A DNA stretch of 64,000 bases from an uncultured Alphaproteobacteria bacterium (GCA_902607435.1 CACLJX010000003.1:62001-126000), one strand, 5' to 3'. Positions 9,083-20,558 are shown, counted from the first letter of the stretch. Translations and numbers: made by a program. Notes: generated by a model from the sequence alone, not told the origin.

Positions 9083-9882
9083 CGGTTTATTTTATTTTTT
9101 TTATTTCAATTATTTTTTATTTTCTTCTATATTATATTATTTTTAATAAATTTAATAAATATTCTAATAACGTTTCAGGTCCTGGGGCAATTTTTCCATT
9201 TTTAATATTATTTTTTATTACTTTTCAGAACACATTAATTTTATATTTTATTACTCTTGGCCTTTTTGCAATTATATATTGGTATGATGATTACAAAGGA
9301 CTTGGAATTCGTTTAAGATTATCCTTACAGTTTCTTTCTGGTTTTGCTTGTTTTTTATTAATAATGGATCCTATTTATTTTGATAATTATTTTTATTTTT
9401 TTATTTTTTGTGTATTTTTTGGAATCTGGAATATTTTCTTAATAAATACTATCAATTTTTATGATGGCAATGATCTTAATGTATCAATTTTGATAATCAC
9501 CATATTTTCTTTCCTTTATTTTTCAGCTTCATTTCCAAATAATATAGAGAAAATTATAGTATTTGTTTTATTATTTGTTGTAATTTTTAGTTTGTTTAAT
9601 TTGTTCTTCAATAAATACTATTTTGGAGATTCAAGTTGTTTTGTAATCGCTAATATTATAAATTTTATTCTTATATTTGGTATTTTATCTAACGAATTTA
9701 ACTATAATATTGGACTCATTCCATTTATTTTACCAATAATTGATGTGATCTATGTGTTATTTTTAAGAATCATTTTAGGAGAATCTTTTTTGTATGTAAG
9801 AAATTATTATCACTTATATCAAAGAGTTGCATCGAAAACAAAAGGGTATTGGTACATTACGCCAACAATTTATTTCCTTTAA
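9079..9882 (+). CDS. WecA/MraY-family glycosyl-1-phosphate transferase; C-terminus apparently frameshifted (continues to 10016 in another frame)
   Basis: DDYKGLGIRLRL, NTINFYDGNDLNVS, FGDSSCFVIANI and multiple TM helices; ATGA overlap with the upstream gene. Confidence 0.78.
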   Translation: MTVYFIFFISIIFYFLLYYIIFNKFNKYSNNVSGPGAIFPFLILFFITFQNTLILYFITLGLFAIIYWYDDYKGLGIRLRLSLQFLSGFACFLLIMDPIYFDNYFYFFIFCVFFGIWNIFLINTINFYDGNDLNVSILIITIFSFLYFSASFPNNIEKIIVFVLLFVVIFSLFNLFFNKYYFGDSSCFVIANIINFILIFGILSNEFNYNIGLIPFILPIIDVIYVLFLRIILGESFLYVRNYYHLYQRVASKTKGYWYITPTIYFL

Positions 9883-10012
9883 TTATTTTGTTTTGTAATT
9901 ATTTAATTTTAAATAATATTTTTGAAAACAAATTAATGATTTTAATATATAATTTGTTAACTGTTTTATTATTATATATAATTGTTCTTAAATTAATTAA
10001 GAAATTTCTAAA

Positions 10013-10969
10013 TTGATAGCTTATAAAAAAATTTTTTGTATAGTTGGTCTTGGGAAACATGCAAAATTAAAACTTATACCAACTATACTAAATATTAAAA
10101 AAACCTTAATTGTATCTGTAACAAGAAATTCAAAAAAATCAATAAATGGAATAAAAAATTACAAAAATACTAAAACTGCAATAAAGACGTTAAGCAATGA
10201 TACAAATTTTATTATTTCAACTCCGCCTAATACTCATTATCCGATAGCAAAAGAAATTTTAAAGCAAAATGCTAAAGTATTTATAGAAAAGCCTGCTTTT
10301 GTATCATTTGTACAATATAGAGAGATCACAGATCTAGTTAAACTTCATAATTCTGTTTTAGTTGAATTATATGCATATAAATTTTCAAAAATTTACAAAA
10401 TTTTTTTAAAAAATTTTCATTATAAAAAAAAATTTATTAGCGAATTAAATATAAATTTTTTAATTCCTGCAATTCCAAAAAATACATTTAGAAATTCAAA
10501 AAAAATAACTAATTCTTCTCTTTTTGATATAGGTTGCTATCCAATTTCATTACTAATAGATATTGGGTTTAAATTAAAAAATTTCAATATTATAATCAAC
10601 AATCCTCTTAAAGTTACAAAAGAATCTATGAAAATATATTTTGTAGAAAACAATATAAAGATAAATATTCACATTGGCATAAGTAAATTTTATAAAAATA
10701 ACATTATGTTTAAAACTTCAAAAAAAGAATCTTTCTTTTATGATTATTTTTTTTATGGCGTGGCAAAAGAAAAAAAAATTATATATAAAAAAGGAAACAA
10801 AATTATAAAAAAAACATATATTCATGATCATAATTCATTTGAAAAAATTTTCATAAAAAAGATTAATTTTTTTCAAAAAAATCAAAAAAATAGATTAAAT
10901 GCTATGGGATCAACTATAAAAGTTTTAGAAAATCTTGCTTTTAAGGCTAATATTAAAAGATTTTTATAG
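10013..10969 (+). CDS. Gfo/Idh/MocA-like NAD(P)-dependent oxidoreductase (TTG start)
   Basis: N-terminal Rossmann-like fold (IFCIVGLGKHAKLKLIPTI), NTHYPIAKEILKQNAKVFIEKPAF (EKP motif). Confidence 0.75.
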   Translation: MIAYKKIFCIVGLGKHAKLKLIPTILNIKKTLIVSVTRNSKKSINGIKNYKNTKTAIKTLSNDTNFIISTPPNTHYPIAKEILKQNAKVFIEKPAFVSFVQYREITDLVKLHNSVLVELYAYKFSKIYKIFLKNFHYKKKFISELNINFLIPAIPKNTFRNSKKITNSSLFDIGCYPISLLIDIGFKLKNFNIIINNPLKVTKESMKIYFVENNIKINIHIGISKFYKNNIMFKTSKKESFFYDYFFYGVAKEKKIIYKKGNKIIKKTYIHDHNSFEKIFIKKINFFQKNQKNRLNAMGSTIKVLENLAFKANIKRFL

Positions 10970-11005
10970 ACAATTTAAATTTATTCATAAAAGTAAAGTT
11001 TAATT

Positions 11006-11428
11006 ATGTCAGATTTATTTAAAAATTCTATTTTAATAAAAAATGTTCAGAGAAACAAAGATAAAAGAGGTGAAATCTTATCATTAGTAAATACAGGTGT
11101 GCAAAATGTTTCAATTATAAAATGCAATAAAAATTCAATTAGGTCCAACCATTATCATTTAAAAGATTGGCATTATATGTATGTACTAAATGGTAAAATA
11201 AATTATTTTTATAAAAAAATAAATTCATCAATAGTAAATTATAAAATAATTAAACAGGGAGATAATATATTTACTCCTCCTAAAGAAATTCATGCAACTC
11301 ATTTTCCTATTAAAACAACTTTGATTGTTTGCAGTAAAAACAAAAGAAATAAATCTAATTATGAGAAAGATACAGTTAGAGTAGACTTCATAAATAAAAA
11401 CAATCTAAAAAAATTTCTATCAATGTAA
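11006..11428 (+). CDS. Cupin, sugar 3,4-ketoisomerase/RmlC-like
   Basis: 140 aa; RGEILSLVNTG...RSNHYHLKDWHYMYVLNGKINYFY...GDNIFTPPKEIHATHF. Confidence 0.65.
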   Translation: MSDLFKNSILIKNVQRNKDKRGEILSLVNTGVQNVSIIKCNKNSIRSNHYHLKDWHYMYVLNGKINYFYKKINSSIVNYKIIKQGDNIFTPPKEIHATHFPIKTTLIVCSKNKRNKSNYEKDTVRVDFINKNNLKKFLSM

Positions 11429-11431
11429 ATA

Positions 11432-12679
11432 GTGCCAAATTTTATTAAAATTAACTATTGCAGATTGTGTTATTCTAAAGATTTAATTAAAATTATTGAT
11501 TTTAAAAAAATAGCTATTGGAAATAATTTAGAAAATCGAAAATCTTTAGCTATAAAAGCAAAAAAATTCAAACTATTATTAAATAAATGTAATCAGTGTC
11601 ATCATTTTCAATTAGGCCATGTAGTTGATCATCATATTTTATATAAAAAAAATTACACATATTTAAGCGGTGTGGGCCAATCTTTTATAAAACATTTTAA
11701 TGATTATGTTAAATGGTCTAATAAAAAAATTCCATACTTAAAAAAATGTAAAGTTCTAGATATTGGATCAAATGATGGCACTTGTTTAAAGGCTTTTAAA
11801 AAAATTGGCTGCTTTGTTCTGGGTGTAGATCCAGCAAAAAAGCCTGCGAAAATTGCAAATCAAAATAAAATTGTGACAATAAATAGTTTTTTTGACAATA
11901 AAACCGCAAATTATATTTTAAAAAAATATGGTTCTTTTGATTTTATTACAAGTCATAATGTATTAGCTCATGTGAATGATCTTAGAAAAATTTTTAAAAA
12001 TATTTATGATGTTTTAATCATAGATGGTTTTTTTTGTTTTGAGGTGGGTTACTTACATGAAGTTCTTACCAAAAATTATTTTGATACAATATATCATGAA
12101 CATCTCGACTATCATCATGCCTCATCATTATCAGTTTTTTTAAATAAAATTGGTTTTTCACTAATAAATATATCAACTAACTTTATACAAGGTGGGTCAA
12201 TAAGAATCTTATGTCAAAAATCAAAAAAAATTACAAACACAAAGCAGGTAATAAATTTTATAAAAAAAGAAAAAAAAAGTATTATTTATAATAATAATTA
12301 CTTAAAAAATTGGGAAACTGCTATATTTAAAAAAATGAAAAAATTTCATAGTTTAGTTGAAAAAGAGTATAAAAATAATAAAATAATTATTGGTTATGGC
12401 TCTCCAACAAAAATAGTCTTATTACTAAATATTGCAAATTTGAATTCTAATAAAATTAGTGCTATCTTGGAAGATAATAAATTAAAACAAAATAAATTTC
12501 TTCCAACTACAGGCATACCAATCTTTAATACAAACATAATTTCTACCATCAAGCCTGACGTAATCATAATATTTGCATGGAATTTTAAAGATGATATTAT
12601 TAAGATCTTGAGAAAAAAATATAAAAAAAGTATTGATATAATAATGCCTTTGCCTAATCCTAAAAAAATTAAAATATGA
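11432..12679 (+). CDS. Class I SAM methyltransferase, NDP-sugar C-methyltransferase type (GTG start)
   Basis: N-terminal zinc-ribbon CRLC...CNQC; SAM motif VLDIGSNDGTCLKAF; C-terminal GYGSPTKIVLLLN domain. Confidence 0.82.
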   Translation: MPNFIKINYCRLCYSKDLIKIIDFKKIAIGNNLENRKSLAIKAKKFKLLLNKCNQCHHFQLGHVVDHHILYKKNYTYLSGVGQSFIKHFNDYVKWSNKKIPYLKKCKVLDIGSNDGTCLKAFKKIGCFVLGVDPAKKPAKIANQNKIVTINSFFDNKTANYILKKYGSFDFITSHNVLAHVNDLRKIFKNIYDVLIIDGFFCFEVGYLHEVLTKNYFDTIYHEHLDYHHASSLSVFLNKIGFSLINISTNFIQGGSIRILCQKSKKITNTKQVINFIKKEKKSIIYNNNYLKNWETAIFKKMKKFHSLVEKEYKNNKIIIGYGSPTKIVLLLNIANLNSNKISAILEDNKLKQNKFLPTTGIPIFNTNIISTIKPDVIIIFAWNFKDDIIKILRKKYKKSIDIIMPLPNPKKIKI

Positions 12680-13347
12680 TTAATAATTTTAAAAAAATAT
12701 CTATCATTTCACCTCATCCTGATGATGAAACAATTGCTGCGGGCGGAGCCCTTTTGAGATTTAGAGATCAGGGATCAAAAATATCTTGTTTAGTTGTTAG
12801 CGGTCATCTTCCTCCTTTATATCCTAAATCATCTTATGAAATTACAAAAAAAGAATCTTTAAAAGTTTTTAAACAATATGGAATTGAATATAATGAATTT
12901 CTGGAAATACCTGCGACTAAAGTTAATGAAAAACCAAAGTCGGAATTAAATAATTTAATTTTCAAACACATTGATTTTTTTAAACCTGATTTATTATTAA
13001 TACCTTTCCCAGACAGACACATTGATCATAGAATAATATTTGATTCTTCTTTAGTTGCTTCAAGACCTAATTTATCTTATTTTCCAAAAACAATTTTAGC
13101 TTATGAAACTTTATCTGAAACCCATTGGAATGCTCCTAATATTGAGCCAAACTTTATACCAAATTTTTTTATTGATATAACAAATCAAATAGAAGAAAAA
13201 ATTCAAGTTTTATCTTATTACGAATCACAAATAAAAAATAATGAATCTAGATCAATAGATGCTATTAAAGCTTTAGCAAGATTCCGTGGTAGTCAAAATG
13301 GATTTAAATACGCTGAAGCTTTTCAAACGATCAGAATAACTTTGTAA
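12676..13347 (+). CDS. PIG-L/LmbE family deacetylase
   Basis: ISPHPDDETIAAGGALLRF and PDRHIDHRIIFDSSL motifs; ATGA overlap with upstream gene. Confidence 0.92.
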   Translation: MINNFKKISIISPHPDDETIAAGGALLRFRDQGSKISCLVVSGHLPPLYPKSSYEITKKESLKVFKQYGIEYNEFLEIPATKVNEKPKSELNNLIFKHIDFFKPDLLLIPFPDRHIDHRIIFDSSLVASRPNLSYFPKTILAYETLSETHWNAPNIEPNFIPNFFIDITNQIEEKIQVLSYYESQIKNNESRSIDAIKALARFRGSQNGFKYAEAFQTIRITL

Positions 13348-13398
13348 GTATTTATTTATAAGAAAAAATAATTTACAAAGAATTAAAATGCTGAATAT

Positions 13399-14505
13399 AT
13401 GCAAATAGATATTTTATTACCTTTTAAAGAAAAATTTTCAATGAATGCGGCCGGCGCAGTATCATTGACCGTAAAAAATACAATGAAGTATAGCAAATAC
13501 TTTAATAATATTCGCATATTTGGGCAGCACGTGACTAATCCTTTTTTTGAAAAGAATTTTCATGGTTTAAATAATAATTGGATCTTACATGGAGGACACA
13601 ATAAATCACTTGCGTATCATTATTATAAAAAAAATTTAAATGAATCATTTAAAAAAAAAATAATTGAAATTCATAATCGTCCATATATTTTTAATTATTT
13701 AATAAAAAAAATTCCTAATTTCCCAATGACTCTTCATTTTCATAATAATCCACAGCAAATGAAAGGTTCAAAATCGATTAAAGAGAGGGAATTTATAACT
13801 AAATCTGCCTCAGCAGTTTATTTTGTAAGTAAATTTATAAAAAATAAGTTTATTGAAGGATTAAGTAAAAATTATAATAATTTGCATGTCTTGTACAATA
13901 GTGTTGAAAGAAATATTCAAAGCATACCAAACAAAAAAAAAGAAATCCTTTTCGTTGGCAGATTAGTTCCTGAAAAAGGTGCTCATATTTTCTGTGAATC
14001 GATAAAAACTATAGCAAAAAAATTTAAAGATTGGAATTTTACAATGATTGGATCGTCACAACTAAGTAAACTGCAGTTTAAAAGCAAATACGAAAAAAAA
14101 CTCATTAGCGAATTTAATAATATTAATTTTAACACAAATTACTTAGGTTATATTGAGAACGACAAGGTACTAAAAAAAATTATGGAGGCATCAATTTTAG
14201 TAATTCCATCTTTATGGGATGAGCCATTTTCTTTAGCTGCTATTGAAGGTCTGAGCCAAACTACTGTTATTATAAGTTCTAATAGAGGGGGATTGCCTGA
14301 AGTTATAGGGCAAAATGGTATATTATTAGAAAATTTAAACGAAAAAAATTTAAAAGAAAAAATTCTTGAACTAATATTAAATAAAAATTTGATTCATGAA
14401 TATCAACAAAAAGCTTGGAATAATTATAAATTTAATTCAAGTGAACTTGTTAAAAAACAAGACTTTATTAGATCAGAAATACTAAAAAATTATTACTCTA
14501 ATTAA
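13399..14505 (+). CDS. Glycosyltransferase family 4
   Basis: ILFVGRLVPEKGAHIFCES and ILVIPSLWDEPFSLAAIEGLSQ motifs. Confidence 0.85.
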   Translation: MQIDILLPFKEKFSMNAAGAVSLTVKNTMKYSKYFNNIRIFGQHVTNPFFEKNFHGLNNNWILHGGHNKSLAYHYYKKNLNESFKKKIIEIHNRPYIFNYLIKKIPNFPMTLHFHNNPQQMKGSKSIKEREFITKSASAVYFVSKFIKNKFIEGLSKNYNNLHVLYNSVERNIQSIPNKKKEILFVGRLVPEKGAHIFCESIKTIAKKFKDWNFTMIGSSQLSKLQFKSKYEKKLISEFNNINFNTNYLGYIENDKVLKKIMEASILVIPSLWDEPFSLAAIEGLSQTTVIISSNRGGLPEVIGQNGILLENLNEKNLKEKILELILNKNLIHEYQQKAWNNYKFNSSELVKKQDFIRSEILKNYYSN

Positions 14506-14643
14506 AAAAAATCAAATTCTTTAAAAATAATATTAATATATCAATTTCAATCAAAAAATACTTAGATCTGTATTTTAATCATGGTGTACAAACAAAAATA
14601 AAATAGATTAAAATTGATAAAGTGTATGGTATAAATAGAATAA

Positions 14644-15249
14644 ATGAATAATAGAATATCTGATATAAGTTTAATTTTCCCAACTCCTGTTTGGACATCC
14701 ATAGTTCCAAATTTCAAACAGATAAATGAAACAATGTATAAATATATTAAATCACTTCAGTCCTTTAATCCTATCGGAAAAATTAAATCTAATATAAAAG
14801 GATGGCATTCTGAGGATTTTAATCTTCAAGATGAAAATCCTCAATTTTTTACTAATGCCATATCTCCTATCTTGAATGAATCTTTAAATGATATGGGTTG
14901 GGACTTAAAAAAAAATAAAATAAAAATTACTGATATGTGGTCAATAATAAATTCAAAAAATTCTTCCAATGCAAGACACATTCATCCAAATAATTTTATT
15001 AGCTCGGCGTATTATGTCAAAGCTCCAGAAAATTCAGGAGATATTGTTTTTTTTGATCCTCGTTCAGCAAAAACAATAAGAGCCCCTATTGCTTCAAATG
15101 CAAATAAATTAAATTCAAATATTTTTACAGTTCAACCGAAAGAAGGTCTTTTAGTTTTGTTTCCAAGTTACTTACATCATTCTGTAAATAATAATAATTC
15201 TGAAGAGGAAAGAATTGTCATAAGTTTTAATGTAGACTTATCTTTTTAA
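14644..15249 (+). CDS. Putative 2-oxoglutarate/Fe(II)-dependent oxygenase (TIGR02466-like)
   Basis: LIFPTPVW N-terminus; RHIHPNNFISSAYYVKAPENSGDIVFFDPR...FPSYLHHSV...RIVISFN. Confidence 0.8.
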   Translation: MNNRISDISLIFPTPVWTSIVPNFKQINETMYKYIKSLQSFNPIGKIKSNIKGWHSEDFNLQDENPQFFTNAISPILNESLNDMGWDLKKNKIKITDMWSIINSKNSSNARHIHPNNFISSAYYVKAPENSGDIVFFDPRSAKTIRAPIASNANKLNSNIFTVQPKEGLLVLFPSYLHHSVNNNNSEEERIVISFNVDLSF

Positions 15250-15250
15250 A

Positions 15251-17053
15251 TCAATTTTCTTCCATTTTAAGAGCATTCAAAAAGGTATTTTGTGGTATAT
15301 TAATTTTTCCAAATTGTTTCATTCTTTTTTTACCTTTTTTTTGCTTATCTAAAAGTTTATTTTTTCTTGTAACATCTCCCCCATATAACTTTTGGGTCAC
15401 ATCTTTTCTAAAGGAAGTGACTGTCTCACGTGCAATTATTTTTCCTCCAATCGTAGCTTGAATAGCTACCTTAAATTGCTGTCGCGGGATTAAATCCTTT
15501 AATCTTGCACATAAAGCTCTGCCACGTTGTTGTGATCTATCACGATGAACAATTAATGAAAGTGCATCAACAGGATCTCCATTAATCAGAATATTGACCC
15601 TTACTAAATCATTAATTTCATAACCTGTTATTTCATAATCAAAACTTGCATATCCCTTTGTAATAGATTTTAAGCGATCATAAAAATCAAAAACCACTTC
15701 ATTGAGTGGCAACTTGTAAACTATCATGGCTCTAGAATCTACGTAAGATAATTGTTGTTGAACTCCTCTTTTAGAAATACATAATTCTAAAACTGCTCCT
15801 AAATATTCATCTGGAACGATAATTGTGGCCTTAATCCAAGGTTCTTCAATTGAATCAATTTTTACTGAATCAGGCATATCGGTTGGGTTATGAAGTTTAA
15901 TTATGCTTTGATCTTTCATTTTAATTCGATACACGACAGATGGAGCTGTTGTTACCAGCTCTAAACCAAACTCTCTTTCAAATCTATCTCGGATAATTTC
16001 TAAATGAAGCAAACCTAGAAATCCACATCGAAAACCATATCCTAATGCAGGACTAACTTCTGATTCATAAGAAAAACTGGAGTCATTTAATGCAAGTTTT
16101 ACCATACTATCTCTTAAATGCTCATATTCATCTGAAACAATAGGAAACATTCCACAAAAAACAACTGGTTGAGAAGGCTTAAAACCAGGTAGAGGATTTA
16201 AAGTTGGATATTTTTCTTCAGTAATTGTATCTCCAACTTTGCAATCAGAAACATTTTTTATACCAGCATTAATAAATCCTACCTCTCCTGGTGTTAAAGA
16301 ATCAACCTCATTAGGTTTAGGAGAAAATACTCCAACTCTATCAATTAAATGTGTTACACCTGTTGCCATAAATTTAATTTTTTTATTCTTTTTTAACTCA
16401 CCATTTATTACTCGTACTAGTACTACAACCCCCAAATAACTATCATACCAACTATCTACCAACATACATTTTAATGGTTCATCTTTTTTTCCTGATGGAC
16501 ATGGAAGAATCTTAATTATTTTATCAAACAAATCTTTTATACCTTCCCCTGTTTTTGCAGATACCAAAACTGCATCTTTTGAATCAATACCTAATATATC
16601 TTCAATCTGATCTTTAACTATTTGTGGGTCAGATGATGGTAAATCTATTTTATTTAGTACAGGTAAAATTTCATGACCATTATCTATAGCTTGATAAGCA
16701 TTAGCTAATGTTTGAGCTTCAACCCCCTGAGTAGAATCTACAATTAATAATGATCCTTCACAAGCCGCCAGAGATCTAGATACTTCGTAAGAAAAATCAA
16801 CATGACCAGGTGTATCAATTAAATTAAGAATATAATTTGTGCCATCATTTGCTATATATTGTAGTCTGACTGTTTGTGCTTTTATAGTTATTCCTCTTTC
16901 TCTTTCTAATTCCATTGAATCTAAAACTTGATCTTTCATTTCACGTCCAGGAAGGCCACCACAAAATTGAATAAGTCTGTCAGCTAATGTTGATTTACCG
17001 TGATCAATATGAGCTACTATTGAAAAATTTCTTATATTTTTTAATTCTGTCAT
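15251..17053 (-). CDS. lepA: Elongation factor 4 (LepA)
   Basis: 600 aa; [43 protein letters not shown]. Confidence 0.98.
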   Translation of the reverse strand: MTELKNIRNFSIVAHIDHGKSTLADRLIQFCGGLPGREMKDQVLDSMELERERGITIKAQTVRLQYIANDGTNYILNLIDTPGHVDFSYEVSRSLAACEGSLLIVDSTQGVEAQTLANAYQAIDNGHEILPVLNKIDLPSSDPQIVKDQIEDILGIDSKDAVLVSAKTGEGIKDLFDKIIKILPCPSGKKDEPLKCMLVDSWYDSYLGVVVLVRVINGELKKNKKIKFMATGVTHLIDRVGVFSPKPNEVDSLTPGEVGFINAGIKNVSDCKVGDTITEEKYPTLNPLPGFKPSQPVVFCGMFPIVSDEYEHLRDSMVKLALNDSSFSYESEVSPALGYGFRCGFLGLLHLEIIRDRFEREFGLELVTTAPSVVYRIKMKDQSIIKLHNPTDMPDSVKIDSIEEPWIKATIIVPDEYLGAVLELCISKRGVQQQLSYVDSRAMIVYKLPLNEVVFDFYDRLKSITKGYASFDYEITGYEINDLVRVNILINGDPVDALSLIVHRDRSQQRGRALCARLKDLIPRQQFKVAIQATIGGKIIARETVTSFRKDVTQKLYGGDVTRKNKLLDKQKKGKKRMKQFGKINIPQNTFLNALKMEEN

Positions 17054-17055
17054 TA

Positions 17056-19458
17056 TTATTGTCTTAATTTACCCTCAAAGGTTTTTGAGATAAGATCAAT
17101 AATAGTATTTGATATTTTTTCTATTTCATCGTCAGTAAAAGTTTTTTCTATTGGTTGTAATACTACTTTAAATGCAATACTTTTCATATTTTCAGGAAGA
17201 TTGCTTCCTTCAAAAACATCAAAAATTGAAACTTTTTTTATTAGTTGCTTATCAATTTTTTTAATTTTATTGATAATTTCACCTGCTTTAATATTTTTTG
17301 GAAACAAAAAAGCAAAATCTCTTTCAACTGCCTGCAATGTATTATTATCATATACATTTTTTGTTGATGTTTTTTTTGATTGAAATTGACCTAATTGATC
17401 TAAAAATATCTCAAAACCACTAACATTAGTTTTTATTTCAAGTTTTTTAAGAATATAAGGATGTATTTCTCCAAAATTTGCAATAATATTATTACTAATT
17501 TTTAGTTGCGCAGATTTGCCGGGATGAAAAAAATTATTAGTAACTTCTTCGTGCAATAAATTAGCAACAGGAATATTAAGTTGATTAAGAATGAAATATA
17601 CATCACTTTTTACATCAAAAATATCTGAAATTCTTTTCTCATCATTCCAAGTATTAGCTTGAATTGTTCCATATAAAATACCTGTCGCCATCATTTGTTG
17701 ATCCTGTTCTCTATAACCAGAAAATTGTGGCCCAACCTCAAATAATCTACCATTGTTATAAAAATGACTAATATTTTTATTAATAGAACTTAATAAATTT
17801 GGAAAAATAGAAGTACGCATTGTATCCAAGTCAGTGCTGATTGGATTTTTAATTTTCACACAATCTTTATTGTTTTGAATATTTGCAAACTCTGAAGAAA
17901 CAAATGACCATGTAATAGTTTCTAAATATCCTCTACTTGCAATGACTCTTTTTGATTTGTAAAATGCTTTTAAGTTATCATTTAAAACTTCTTCTTTGAC
18001 TTTAGTGTTTTTTATAACTGACTTTGGTTCAATTTTATCATATCCATAAATTCTAAGAATTTCTTCAACTAAATCTGCTTCACCCTCAATATCAGGTCTA
18101 TAGAGAGGAATTTTAACATTACATTTTTCACCCGAATTATTTGAAACTTTAAATCCTAATTTGTTAAGTATTTCTTCTTGATTTTTTTTATCTATATCTA
18201 ATCCTCCAAGAGAATTGATTCTGTTAAAATTATATTCGATATTTTGTCCAGATATCTCATAATCACCAGATATTGTAATCTTACTTACTTCACCGCCACA
18301 TAAATCTAAAATCATCTCTGTTGCTTTATCAACACCCCAATCAATAGAAGTAGTATCAACCCCTCTCTCAAAACGAAACCTAGCATCACTTTGCAAATTC
18401 AATTCTCTTCCTGTTTTAGTAACACTTATTGGATCAAATAAAGCTACTTCTAAAAAAACATTAGTTGTATCCATTGAGCAACCACTATAAAAACCGCCCA
18501 TAACACCACCAATACCGTGAAGTTTTTCATTATCAGCAATTACAACCATATTAGAAGATAATTTGTATTCTTCTTCATCAAGTGTTTTGCAAAGTTCTCC
18601 TTCCCTGGCTAAACGCATCGATAAATTACCAGACAATTTATCAGCATCATAAACATGAAGAGGTCTTCCTAGATCAAAAGTAATAAAGTTAGTTATATCA
18701 ACTAAAGCAGAAATAGGTCTCAATCCAATAGATAATAATTTCTTTTTAAGCCAATCAGGACTTTCAATATTTTTTATATTTCTAAATAATCTACCTGATA
18801 CACAAGGACATAATTTTTCATCATTTTTATTAAATTTTCTTTGCCATTTAATTTTACTATCAAAACTTCCTTCAATTTTTTTTATTGTTAAATTTTTAAG
18901 CTTACCTATACCTGCTGCAAAAAGATCTCTCGCGATGCCTCTAACAGATAAACAATCAGATCTGTTTGGTGTGATATTTATTTCAATTATAGGATCATTC
19001 AATCCATAAATTTCACAAAATGAATCTCCAACTTTATATTTTTGGTCAATTTCAATAATTCCATCATGTTCATCAGATATTCCCATTTCCCTTTCAGAAA
19101 CAAGCATTCCACATGATTCAACACCTCTAATTTTTGATTTTTTTAATTTTAATTGCGTTCCAGGAATAAAACTATTTTCTGGAGCAAAAACTCCAAGCAT
19201 TCCTTCTCTAACATTGTTTGCTCCACAAACTACTTGAAGATCGCCACTAGTAGTTTTAACGCTACATACTTTTAACCTATCAGCATCAGGATGTTTGCTT
19301 GTTTTTATAACTTTAGCTACTGTAAATGGTTTGAGTTCCTGAGACCTATCTTCAATAGATTCAACCTCTAAACCAATATTTGTTAAAGTATTCTCAATAA
19401 GTTTTATATCAGAATCAGTATCTAAATGTTCTTTTAGCCAACTCAAAGTAAATTTCAT
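17056..19458 (-). CDS. pheT: Phenylalanyl-tRNA synthetase beta subunit
   Basis: 800 aa; tRNA-binding N-terminal domain, B3/B4 and B5 domains, C-terminal FDX-ACB. Confidence 0.97.
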   Translation of the reverse strand: MKFTLSWLKEHLDTDSDIKLIENTLTNIGLEVESIEDRSQELKPFTVAKVIKTSKHPDADRLKVCSVKTTSGDLQVVCGANNVREGMLGVFAPENSFIPGTQLKLKKSKIRGVESCGMLVSEREMGISDEHDGIIEIDQKYKVGDSFCEIYGLNDPIIEINITPNRSDCLSVRGIARDLFAAGIGKLKNLTIKKIEGSFDSKIKWQRKFNKNDEKLCPCVSGRLFRNIKNIESPDWLKKKLLSIGLRPISALVDITNFITFDLGRPLHVYDADKLSGNLSMRLAREGELCKTLDEEEYKLSSNMVVIADNEKLHGIGGVMGGFYSGCSMDTTNVFLEVALFDPISVTKTGRELNLQSDARFRFERGVDTTSIDWGVDKATEMILDLCGGEVSKITISGDYEISGQNIEYNFNRINSLGGLDIDKKNQEEILNKLGFKVSNNSGEKCNVKIPLYRPDIEGEADLVEEILRIYGYDKIEPKSVIKNTKVKEEVLNDNLKAFYKSKRVIASRGYLETITWSFVSSEFANIQNNKDCVKIKNPISTDLDTMRTSIFPNLLSSINKNISHFYNNGRLFEVGPQFSGYREQDQQMMATGILYGTIQANTWNDEKRISDIFDVKSDVYFILNQLNIPVANLLHEEVTNNFFHPGKSAQLKISNNIIANFGEIHPYILKKLEIKTNVSGFEIFLDQLGQFQSKKTSTKNVYDNNTLQAVERDFAFLFPKNIKAGEIINKIKKIDKQLIKKVSIFDVFEGSNLPENMKSIAFKVVLQPIEKTFTDDEIEKISNTIIDLISKTFEGKLRQ

Positions 19459-19460
19459 AA

Positions 19461-20525
19461 TTAGATTCCAGATGATGAAGATATATCTAGCGGATTGGAG
19501 CCATAATGATTAAGCCATTTGAAATCACTATCAAAAAATCCTCGCATATCAGTAATACCATATTTAAGCATAGATAAACGCTCTATTCCCATACCAAATG
19601 CAAATCCTTGATATTTGTTTGAATCTATTTTGCAATTTTGCAAAACACGTGGATTTACCATCCCACAGCCAAGAATCTCTAACCATTGGTCACCTTCTCC
19701 AATTTTAATTAGATTATTATCCTTAGTAAAAGCAACATCCATTTCTGCACTTGGTTCTGTAAAAGGAAAATAACTTGGTCTAAATCTATATTGTAAATCA
19801 TTAATCTCAAAAAATTCTTTTAAAAAATCAACTAAACAACCTTTTAAATGTGCCATTGTTGAACTCTCATCTATTAAAAGACCTTCTACTTGATGAAACA
19901 TAGGAGTGTGTGTAGCATCTGAATCGCTTCGATAGGTTCTTCCTGGCACAATAATTCTTATAGGAGGTTTTGTATCAAGCATAGTTCTAACTTGAACAGG
20001 ACTTGTATGAGTTCGTAATACTTTTTCTTCTTCTTCTATTGAACTCTCAATGTAAAAAGTATCTTGCATTTCTCTTGCTGGATGATGTGATGGTATATTA
20101 AGCGCCGTAAAATTATTAAAATCAGATTCAATGTCAGGGCCACTTTCAACAGCAAACCCCATCGAAGAAAAAATATCAATAATTTTATATAAAGATTGAC
20201 TAATTGGGTGAATTTTCCCAGACTGATAATCTCTTGCAGGTAAGGTTACATCAACTTTCTCTTTTTTTACTAATTCATTGATTATTGAATTTGCTATTGA
20301 ATCTTTTTTCTTTAACAATTCATTTTCAAAAAAGGTTTTAATTAAATTTAGTTTTTTTCCTTTTTCTTTTTTTTCTTGAATTGGCATAGAGGACAAAGAT
20401 TTCATCTCTAAGGTTAACAAACCTTTTTTTCCAAGGTAGTAAACACGTAATTTTTCAAGTTCTGCCAAACTTGATACAGTGTCAATCTTGTTTGCTATGT
20501 CATTCTTATCAAATATTGAAGACAT
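19461..20525 (-). CDS. pheS: Phenylalanyl-tRNA synthetase alpha subunit
   Basis: HPARDMQDTF-like motif (HPAREMQDTFYI), GRTYRSDSDATHTPMFHQVEGL, GFAFGMGIERLSML. Confidence 0.98.
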   Translation of the reverse strand: MSSIFDKNDIANKIDTVSSLAELEKLRVYYLGKKGLLTLEMKSLSSMPIQEKKEKGKKLNLIKTFFENELLKKKDSIANSIINELVKKEKVDVTLPARDYQSGKIHPISQSLYKIIDIFSSMGFAVESGPDIESDFNNFTALNIPSHHPAREMQDTFYIESSIEEEEKVLRTHTSPVQVRTMLDTKPPIRIIVPGRTYRSDSDATHTPMFHQVEGLLIDESSTMAHLKGCLVDFLKEFFEINDLQYRFRPSYFPFTEPSAEMDVAFTKDNNLIKIGEGDQWLEILGCGMVNPRVLQNCKIDSNKYQGFAFGMGIERLSMLKYGITDMRGFFDSDFKWLNHYGSNPLDISSSSGI

Positions 20526-20558
20526 AGATATATATATAAATTATGTGACGGAAAAAAA

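Noticed and set aside
9868-9882. Programmed -1 frameshift signal at the WecA-like gene
   Set aside because: No canonical X-XXY-YYZ slippery heptamer and no obvious downstream stem; a simple indel is more parsimonious.
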